A stretch of DNA of 64,000 nucleotides from contig CM034542.1 in NCBI GenBank assembly GCA_020002185.1, positions 53,723,858 to 53,787,857 of the forward strand. Direction: 5' to 3'. Positions 47,985-55,824 of the stretch are shown in pieces. Below the pieces are notes generated by a model. That model was given only the letters and a program-made list of their open reading frames with translations. It was not told the origin of the DNA and did no database searches. Source of the DNA: Paraescarpia echinospica (taxonomy: Eukaryota; Annelida; Polychaeta; Sabellida; Siboglinidae). Position numbers and translations under genes: made by a program. Each line of letters begins with the position of its first letter. The stretch's first letter is position 1.

Positions 47985-49725
47985 TCCTCGTCAGGCGTAA
48001 CATAACGAACACGATAAACGAGCTGCAGAAGACCGACTCGGTGCAGAGCGACATGGTTTCTCTGGTGAGCACCTACATCTGAGTAATTCCACAACGTCAG
48101 TGACATTAGATGGCAATGTGACTGGCGTTAATGATTTCGTTGCGTCATCACGTGTCCACCCATACTTCGTGGGCGGTCCTTACCCAGACCCCCGTTGTCC
48201 TGTTATCGGAACGGGTTTTTGAATATCGCAACAGGTTTTTTAATAACAGATTTTTGTTTTTGGATAATGATCTTATGTTGGACCATAACATGATTATTTT
48301 TGCCAATGATATGGTCAAAACAGAATTCGGATTGTCATAAAATGGGCCTTGTACTGAGTGTGAAAGCGAGTGCAAGAATGTAGTTTGAAGTTTGAGTTTT
48401 TGGAACGCCCTAAGGGGGTGCAGTTGGAGGTTTTCGGAGAGCCCTCAAATGCGGTGCAGTTGGAGGATTTCGGAGAGCTTCAACCCCCTGAGTATTCACC
48501 ACGTTCCGACGCCAATGACGAATGCACGTGTAACGAGTTCTTCCCTTAGCATAACGGGAAAATGTTAAAGGAGAACGGGTAAATTGGAACAATTCACCAT
48601 TCTGACTAAGAGATAAGAGCCTGCTTCGCAGCACCCAGTAGTAGGGGTGAAAAATCAAGGGCTAACTCCCAAATGGCTGTCTGGACGACGGCCCGGCGAA
48701 CATTTTCTTCAAAGGCCTCTGTCATCAGGGGAATAGTCTTTAGTTCTGGTGCTGTTGTCACCTTCGCTTTACCCATCTTTCTTTATTAGACAGACCTCTT
48801 CACGAATATCCGACATGTTTTGGTATTATTTCCAACACATTCAGCGATTAAATACGTAGACTCTGCGATTATTCCAGGCATGCTTGCTTGAATATCACCG
48901 AGCTTATTTAGCGTCCGACCAGCTGAGAGTACCTGAATTGACGTTCCTTTTCTAATGCTATACAACTGTGCCACCGTACACAACCAGAAAGCGCGTGTGT
49001 TGCTAAAAGCTGCGAGAACACGTCAGTATGTTTCGCAACTGTCGCTGCAGTGTCTGTCATTGCCCGACCAGGAGTGGTGCACTCCATTGTAAGTATGCAA
49101 GTAAGACCGAGTTCTCGTTCTCGTGCAGGAGCAGGACGAACACACCCGTCTCATTGCATATGATGTTGATGCTGTTTGCTCCAGCATGGGCTTCTTGTGT
49201 CTTTGTTGAATTTCATCACGTCCACCTCCTCGTGTGTAGTTTAAAGATCACTTCGGTGTGTCAGAACACAGTGAGATAGTTCGTCAGGACAGGGTCACGA
49301 CCAGTTAGAACAAGCTTGTGTGCGGTTGGTAGCATTTTAGTTTGCCCTTTTTTTGGCAAGCTTCTGACAAATTAAGTATATTAACTGAATTTTGTTTTTA
49401 GCCAAACTCCTTTTTGGGGTGGGTGGAGTCTGAGGACTCAATCTGTGTCGTCTGATGGCATGGTGATTGCATTGAGCTGACCTGATTCCACGTTTGATGC
49501 ACAGTACCTATCCAACATCTCCGTTGGCAGTTTGCTTAAGCACGCGGCAATAGAAACTTTTCATGAAGTCTTCCACTGTTCCCTTATTAGACCAATGTAT
49601 GATCCGCAGGATGGCACATCCATCAAAAACCGCCACCTTTGCTTCACATGTCAACATGGAAAACAGAAACACTCGAAATTTCTTCTTCAGCAAGACTTTG
49701 CAGATGTGATTTGCATTTCACCGTC
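47985..49725 (-). pseudogene. Decayed multicopy ORF with PIN/XPG-nuclease-like motifs
   Basis: On the minus strand, in order with many breaks: KVAVFDGCAILRIIHWSNKG and TVEDFMKSFYC (49,508-49,693); LTGRDPVLTNYLT and THEEVDVMKFNKD (about 49,200-49,300); MECTTPGRAMTDTAATVAKH and HALSGC (about 48,985-49,080); VAQLYSIRKGTSIQVLSAGR and LNKLGDIQASM (48,880-48,980); KAKVTTAPELKTIPLMTEAF and EENVRRAVVQTAIW (48,660-48,790). After a gap come YGWTRDDATKSLTPVTLP and LLRCRCSPEKPC (about 48,030-48,166). I recognise this order from a very abundant invertebrate predicted-protein family. It has an HEE-x-D signature, a HALSGCD...KGT segment and a C-terminal cysteine cluster. The acidic motifs suggest a PIN/FEN/XPG-like nuclease fold. 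The family assignment is firm, its function is inference. Confidence 0.72.
48168..48640. mobile_element. Insertion inside the nuclease-like pseudogene
   Basis: About 470 bp separate two parts of the ORF that are adjacent in intact family members. The insert includes 48,385-48,513 (GGGGGTGCAGTTGGAGG twice; GTATTCACCACGTTCCGACG), which belongs to the same repeat family as 16,860-17,060 and 45,777-45,943. Confidence 0.6.
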
Positions 49726-50064
49726 TTAATCAAACATTGATGTTGGCGTTGGGGAAAGTTCGTGATGGAACCCTCTTCTCAGATTACAGGATTGTTGTAA
49801 TCCCAATAATTTAATGTTGACAGCCCTAAAGCAAAACTGACATTGCAGCATCCCATTTGAACAAAGCAGCATTAAATTCCTGTTGACCAGCTTCTTTCAA
49901 ATGATTTGGTAATGGCGACACTAATTTGCTTTTTTTTTTTAATGCTCACGGGTAGCATGATTCGGATTCCTTATAAGGACACATCAAAGATATAGAAACT
50001 GCAAAAAACTTTGTCCGGACCCTACTGCAAGGTTCACCTTCAAAAGAGCATGTCACTGCCGGAC

Positions 50065-50499
50065 TATATTCCAATCTAAGTAGGGTCTACTAACCAGGCT
50101 CGACGATGCATACAACTATAATCGAGTTAGCGTGTGCGTGTGCTTCGCGAGCACGTGTGCACGCGTGGTGGGGTGCGTGTGTGCCTGTACGTGCGGTGCA
50201 AACGCACTACCGCGAGGTGAGGCAACATATTTCGCTCGAGGGGAGTTGTTCTGGTTGGAGGGAACTTGCTGTTCACAACGTTACGGGTGTTTTATGTAAT
50301 TGTTGCTACGGCCACCGATCGGGGGTGGAGGTTTTATGTAACTTAAGTGTCACATTTACGTCTTCTGCATCTGCGTGTATGTAGTGCCGAAGGTAATAAT
50401 AAATAATGATATAATAATGACATATTTGTGTTAATAAATAGTGGTACTATGTTATCCCACGTCAACTTTCAAGCTTTGCCGCTGGCCCTTGTTGTAAAC
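50065..50499. other. No gene recognised
   Basis: CpG-rich at 50,120-50,360. A 92-codon plus frame there has no domain I know. Confidence 0.4.
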
Positions 50500-51665
50500 C
50501 ACCAAACATTACACGAACTAACAAAAATGCCCGTCACCTGACGGGTGCCCTGGTAGTTGTCAGCCGTGATAGTAAAATTTATCAGAAAACACACAGCATC
50601 GTTACATAAACACCATAACACGCTCGCAAACATTCGTTGTTTGTTCAAAATTATGAAGGTCGGAGAGAATGTGAAGTTCACGTCCATTGGTAGGCTTTAG
50701 TAGTTATAGCGTCTACTTTTTGTTGCCACTAGCTGAGTTACCCAGCGTGGCCCGGGTAAAAAGGCAGTCATATAAATCCTCAAATAATTTGCACTGAAAT
50801 TTAAAACTTAAAAAAATGTATTGTTGACATAATTATCAACACTGAAAATAGACCAAACCTCAAATGCCCAACATTTCAGTTTCAGACACCCTAAACCCAT
50901 TCCAAATATTTCCAGCCTACCAGCATTAATAAATTGTAACTGGTCACTGGCCTTGTTTTAACGTTAATAACATAAGAATTATTACATTTGTCTGTATATA
51001 CCCAATGACACATTTGTACATGGAATAATTACCTTTACAATGATCTATAAAAAAAAACATTAAATTCCGTGGCTGGAACTCCACGGAATTGTTGCAGTGT
51101 GTTGTTTGCCAGTAGCACGCGCTCACGGGGCTGACGCGGCGAAATGCTCACGTGACCATCGACAGGTAGACCTTGTGCATGTTAAGCGCTGAGGATTTTC
51201 AAACGACAATAACTTAAAAACTATTCAAAATTTAAAATCCAGCGACATATTTGTAGATGGCATAATTATCTTTACGATGATATAGAAAAACATTACATTC
51301 TGCGGCTGGAACTCCACGCATAGCCTTTTGAAATATTGAGCCCACCAAGTTCTCCAACCATCCCCCGAACGAATTTCGAAAATGTCTAAATCAACGAACC
51401 ATCTCAATGGGCCCGGCAGATCACATGCAACATTTTAGCCCGATACATGCAAAACTGGCGGATACGTAGGTGAACATACAAGCTGAGAACGAACGGTTTT
51501 ATAATATATAAGTATATGACGCAGGGGCTCTTTTCCCGAAGTATTTGCCGCGAACCCGTAGTTCCTGCGATTGTAGGTTATATTTTATGTATTAAGCGCA
51601 CGTTACGTTTTACGTTCCGAACAAGTGATTTACCCCATAAAAGGTGAGGATCTTAACAACGTAAG
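50500..51665 (+). repeat. Dispersed repeat X, copy with insertion
   Basis: Aligns with the minus-strand copy at 40,780-41,225 on both sides of an insertion at about 50,730-51,513. No coding frame recognised. Confidence 0.8.
50730..51513 (+). mobile_element. ~780-bp insertion in dispersed repeat X
   Basis: Begins CTAGCTGAGTTACCCAGCGT and ends in an AT-rich TTTTATAATATATAAGTA. Absent from the other copy, where GTTGCCA runs straight into TCTATGACG. Internally it has a direct, diverged duplication (about 50,985-51,110 and 51,215-51,325) containing GGCTGGAACTCCACG. The element class is not identified. Confidence 0.68.
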
Positions 51666-51697
51666 ACCCATATTTTTGTCAAAAATATGGGTCTTAC
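51661..51697. repeat. Perfect 17-bp inverted repeat, 3-nt loop
   Basis: GTAAGACCCATATTTTT, loop GTC, exact reverse complement. It sits at the end of dispersed repeat X. Confidence 0.9.
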
Positions 51698-51867
51698 ATC
51701 CTATCTAGGGATCGTAAATTAATCCATGAAAATTTGGCGCTCGAGATTCAAGCCGCCTCAGAGGAAAACGCCTACCCGCATACATACGCTAGCTCGATTA
51801 TAAGCAGATGCTGAATTTCCCAAACAATTAAATTTTACACGTATACGATGATATATACGACCTTCTT

Positions 51868-51917
<50 letters not shown>

Positions 51918-51921
51918 TGCG

Positions 51922-51953
<32 letters not shown>

Positions 51954-52000
51954 TGTATGTATGCATGTGTGCATGCATGCATGTATGTATGTACGGATTA
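51868..52000. repeat. GT / GCGT / GTAT / GCAT microsatellite
   Basis: GT run, five GCGT-type units, nine GTAT units, then GCATG variants. Confidence 0.95.
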
Positions 52001-52497
52001 TATACATACGTGTTCAAACGCTGTTATCACATTTAATCGTTACCTGAAAAATGAGTCAAAACAAAGACGTATCATACTGTAAACTCGATATTACCGGTCT
52101 GACAGAATGTATTCAGTGAGTTGCTGAGCTAAAAGTACAAAGTCAGTGAATCATTGGTTTCAGTGCTTCCTAGGAACTTCTTATTTCTGACTCCGAGTCG
52201 AGCTTCGTGTGACCTGATTGCAGCTGTCCCGCTCGCGTGTGAGTTCACTGGGGGAAGCTGCTATGTGATTATTAACCACTCGTGGCAGACAATTCGTGCA
52301 TCAGACCCGTCGCATCGACCACAAGACATGTTTCTGGACGCGCGGACCACCTCATCCATTACAGTCGTAGTTTTGTCGCCATTGTTCACGATGGACGATG
52401 GTGCTTCTGTAAGCCTATCGGAATTCATGACCACTTGGTTTTAATGGTCAAACTCATGCAGTCCAATCACGTCATCCACGTTGAAGAGGTGATACAT
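52001..52497. other. No gene recognised
   Basis: Two overlapping plus-strand frames of 96-100 codons (52,154-52,584) have no recognisable domain. Confidence 0.35.
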
Positions 52498-52655
52498 CAG
52501 GGGCGTACCCAGGATCGACATGTTAGGGGGTTTCCAAACATGTATCACCGTCATCCTTCCCTGTACGCATGTGCATTGCCATAATAATGGTCATGCAGCA
52601 TTGCGGGATTTGGGGGGTTTCCGAGCAACCAGAAAACCCCCAGGGTACGCCCCTG
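52498..52655. mobile_element. 158-bp MITE with CAGGGGCGTACCC ends
   Basis: Ends are CAGGGGCGTACCC and its exact reverse complement (13 bp). GGGGGGTTTCC and AACCCCC lie just inside both ends. Flanks TACAT and TACAC resemble a 5-bp target duplication. The arrangement matches small CAGGGGCGTA-type elements that are common in marine invertebrate genomes. Confidence 0.75.
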
Positions 52656-53742
52656 TACACAGCTGTCGTAGCACAACGCATGTGGTGTGCGATGTGCTGT
52701 ACAGTTTGTACTCGCTTTGGTGTGAATCGTCTCGGAACAGCTACCAAGGTCTACGTCAAGGTCTACGGGCGACGCTATGCGGCCCCAGGGTGTCCCGTTA
52801 CTCGGACCTTACTGCGCACGTGCTCGTGTTAAATAATTCCTCCGTTCCACGACTACAGTTGATCTAGGGCCCACAAACGTCAAACAAACTTCATTCGTGG
52901 ATGAGGAAAACTTCACAAAATCACGAGTGCCGAAACGTAACACCGATTTTCTCACGGCATATCGCGACGTAGTAACACAAATGCGCGCCAGCAGGTGACG
53001 GCAATTAAAAATTCTTGTGCGGAAAGTAGGTCAGACAATGGCACATGCTGACGAATAAACAAACGTAGTGGCGCCGCGAGACATCCGGGCGGCGAGCGTG
53101 TGAGTAACCCGGCGAGTCGGGAGTTTGTGCGTGGATCCGTAACCACTCATTCGCCGATTTCCTGTTTGATGCGAGCGGACGGTAGCATCTGGCGGAACGA
53201 GAAAGTCCCTGTTAGTGTAGCCTGTGGAATCCGGAAGCCGCTGAGACACATGCGGATATCTTGCGGTGTCAAAGTGTTGTGACTACATCGTTGTGACCTG
53301 AACGGCAGGCAGGCGGTGTTGGTGGGAGTCATTGAAATAAGCCGCGGGTGTAGACGGGTGTCGGTGCCTTTGTCGTTCATTTCATCCGCGGGACTGGACG
53401 GAATAGCGGTATACCAGAATAGCAAGGTTTGGCGTCTGCTGTTTTACAGTGGCCGGTGTGTGATCGAACGTCGAATGTACAGGTGTGTACAATAGTTATA
53501 TTGATGTCAAAATAACATCGGTATTTATTACGTATTCGGTTCTACGGTAGCTATGTATATGTATATGCGCATGTAGACTATATTATGGCCTATTGTATTT
53601 GTACTCAGAGGTGGGTACAGTAATGTGCGCGGTAGGGGTGGGGAACTAATTCTTTTCTCCCCTATGGGAGACCACGAATCCTCTATGTTAGGTAAACACA
53701 TAAAATAGATGTAGGCTACAGCATTTTCGTGTCTGCTGAGGA
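52656..53742. other. No gene recognised
   Basis: Partly CpG-rich (52,950-53,420). Several 60-115-codon frames on both strands, none with a known domain. Confidence 0.35.
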
Positions 53743-54395
53743 TCAGATGTCCACGCACAGGCTGGGATAGCTCTGTTGTTTGTGGAATGATGAGACACTG
53801 GAAGGCTGCCAGTTGGATCGGGGATTCGGAATGGAATTCGGGAAGGGATTGCCAGGGGAGGCCCGGAAACAAGACAGGTGCATAATACACGGGCTCGGTG
53901 CCGGGAAACAGCTGCATGGGAACGCCGGCTGGGACATAGACGGAAAAGAAGGGAGCAGTGGTAGACAGCCCGGGGATTTTATACAGGTATGAAATGGAAT
54001 ATATATAAAGAGAGTATACGAATCGTCGCGTTGTGCTGCACTTAACGCAAATATGGATTATAAATTATACCCACTGCTGGTTACAGCAATAATATAATCA
54101 ACGACGTGAATTGGCTCCATCAGAGGCGAGGTTGAGTGAACGTGGCTGGTCGAAGGCCAACCTTCTCCGCATTGATCAGACCTGTTCATTTATTTATGTC
54201 ACCGCCTGAGCCGCCCTTAACGATAATCAGAACCCGTCGAATATGTCGTGTAGCTGCCTCGCCACGCAAACTTCTAGTCACGACGGAGCCGGTGTGTGTG
54301 AGTTAAGTCGACCGATAACGCTGTCTCTATATTGACTCTAGTGCTGTTTGTTGGTTTCGCGCCGTCTCGGCTGTTGTAACAACGCATTCTTTGTT

Positions 54396-54405
54396 GGTTT
54401 CAGGT
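54396..54405 (+). promoter_or_regulatory. Possible 3' splice site upstream of the TECR-like gene
   Basis: TTTGTTGGTTTCAG/GTGACG looks like an acceptor. A donor-like CAG/GTATGA lies at about 53,985-53,990. Together they could bound a 5'-UTR intron of the gene starting at 54,576. Purely motif-based. Confidence 0.25.
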
Positions 54406-54575
54406 GACGCGTACGTGTTTGATGACATGTCAACAGTAGAACCGTCTACTCAGCCTTCAGATCCGTAGTCGTCCGCGTTCCAAGGCCTTGTGGCGTCATT
54501 TCCTGGTCGGAGAAGCTGTGCCAATATAGGGCTATAAAGAACGCGTTCTCAGTGTAACGTTCATAGACACTCGCG

Positions 54576-55385
54576 ATGTCAGTAGAGGCAACGGAGGGAG
54601 ATCGTGAGCACGTCGTGAAGGTCGACACGCCGAAGGAGACCAGTGGCGAGGGAGAACGCCAGGACCTGAAGGGAAGGGGCGTCCATCCGGGCTTCTTCTG
54701 CGGTGCCTTGTACTTCGTTGTCACGGCAGCCTTCCTCCTCGCCGTCAGCGTCGATTCGCTGCCGAAACTCCGCTTTGGATTCGTCGGCAACCTGCTGCCG
54801 AGTTCGATGCTAACGGCAGATATTGCCACCGTTGTCGTGCTCGTGACGATGTGGGGTGTCCACTTCGTGCGACGATTCGCCGAGGTCTTATTCCTGCAGT
54901 CGTACCACCGCAAGGTGGCGCCGTTCGACGCCATCATGGCGTCGATCTTCTATCTCGTGTCCGGCTTCTGGATCGGGTGGTCGCTCAACTTCTTCCTGGG
55001 ATATTCGGCGCCTGCGCTGTGGATCCTCATCCCCGCCATGTTGGTGTTTGCTGTCGGCGAGATCGGAAACTGTCTGTCGCACATCCATCTGGAGAGAGAC
55101 TCAATGAACGGAATGCGTTCGTCACCCATACACTCTGTCGTGTCGATGAAGGCTCTCTTTAACTACATATCTTGTCCGCACTATCTCTTCGAGATCGTCA
55201 CGTGGCTTGGATTTGCGATGGCCTCATTCACTCTTCCCGCCGTTCTGTTCCTCGCGGCCAACGTCATCATCTTGTTGGTGCGAGGGCGCAGACGACATTT
55301 GCAGTGGCGCAACGACGCGAACAGTCCCGGGGACTACGCGCGATATCACCCGAATCGAAAAGCCATCATTCCGTTTGTGTTCTAA
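54576..55385 (+). CDS. Trans-2-enoyl-CoA reductase-like membrane protein (TECR/SRD5A family)
   Basis: A complete single-exon ORF of 269 residues from ATG 54,576 to TAA. Family members reduce a C=C bond with NADPH in the ER membrane. TECR does the last step of very-long-chain fatty-acid elongation. Seen: several hydrophobic segments (about 33-53, 79-100, 117-160, 205-235); VRRFAEVLFLQSYHRK, parallel to the TECR RxLExLFVHRFSH region; GNCLSHIHL at 164-172 (G-N-x-x-x-H); PHYLFEIVTWLGF at 201-213 (P-x-Y-x-x-E-x-x-x-W-x-G-F); and the C-terminal DYARYHPNRKAIIPFVF. These are the reductase C-terminal signatures. It is shorter than typical TECR (about 308) and seems to lack the ubiquitin-like N-terminus, having instead about 30 charged residues. 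High GC and CpG contrast with the neighbours. The lack of introns suggests either a retrogene or an ancestrally intronless paralogue. No disabling mutation seen. Confidence 0.88.
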   Translation: MSVEATEGDREHVVKVDTPKETSGEGERQDLKGRGVHPGFFCGALYFVVTAAFLLAVSVDSLPKLRFGFVGNLLPSSMLTADIATVVVLVTMWGVHFVRRFAEVLFLQSYHRKVAPFDAIMASIFYLVSGFWIGWSLNFFLGYSAPALWILIPAMLVFAVGEIGNCLSHIHLERDSMNGMRSSPIHSVVSMKALFNYISCPHYLFEIVTWLGFAMASFTLPAVLFLAANVIILLVRGRRRHLQWRNDANSPGDYARYHPNRKAIIPFVF

Positions 55386-55824
55386 TCTAACGTCAGATGT
55401 TAGTGTGCATGAGTTGCCAATGTATTATAATGTTTATTGCAGCGCCTTTGGTGTATGAATGTTTTGTTTTAAAAATATAATTGACGTCAAATTCTTATTG
55501 TGTAGTGCTTATATTATATTATATTTGTCCATCCTCTGGGTGGCGCTATACACACGTATGGATGCATGCAAGCTCGCACGCGTGCGCACCCACACCCACA
55601 CACGCACACACACGCACACATACATACGCAACACACATACACGCGCTCGCGTACGGTATCTCGATTATAGTTATACATTTAGCCGCTCTTTCAAAACGAC
55701 ACAGCAGTTTTGTGAAATGTTGTCTAACAACATTCCGTTGTGCATTGACAAGGAAATCGGCACCTGGACTGCATTACGTGGCGCTAGAGTCTAGACCTTT
55801 ACGTTTGCTTTGACATATTAAGTA
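55386..55824. other. 3' flank of the TECR-like gene; CA-rich simple sequence
   Basis: No canonical AATAAA just downstream. AATATA near 55,475 is a possible variant poly(A) signal. CACA/CGCA-rich stretch at 55,585-55,650. Confidence 0.35.

Larger units (their letters stand above)
47182..50064. mobile_element. Candidate DNA transposon framing a nuclease-like ORF
   Basis: Inverted repeats of about 150-180 bp lie at 47,182-47,340 and 49,905-50,064. Both start GTCCGGCAGT and share AGTTTTTTGCAGTTTCTAT, TGTGTCCTTATAAG and AATTAGTGTCGCCATTA. The outer flanks are TA on both sides, a possible 2-bp target duplication. Inside are a degraded minus-strand ORF (47,985-49,725) and four diverged units of about 150 bp (47,310-47,910). 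An alternative is that two inverted copies of a small dispersed repeat happen to flank the ORF. Confidence 0.45.

Noticed and set aside
52154..52867. Overlapping plus-strand frames of about 100 codons around the MITE
   Set aside because: One runs through the MITE termini, and none shows a recognisable domain.
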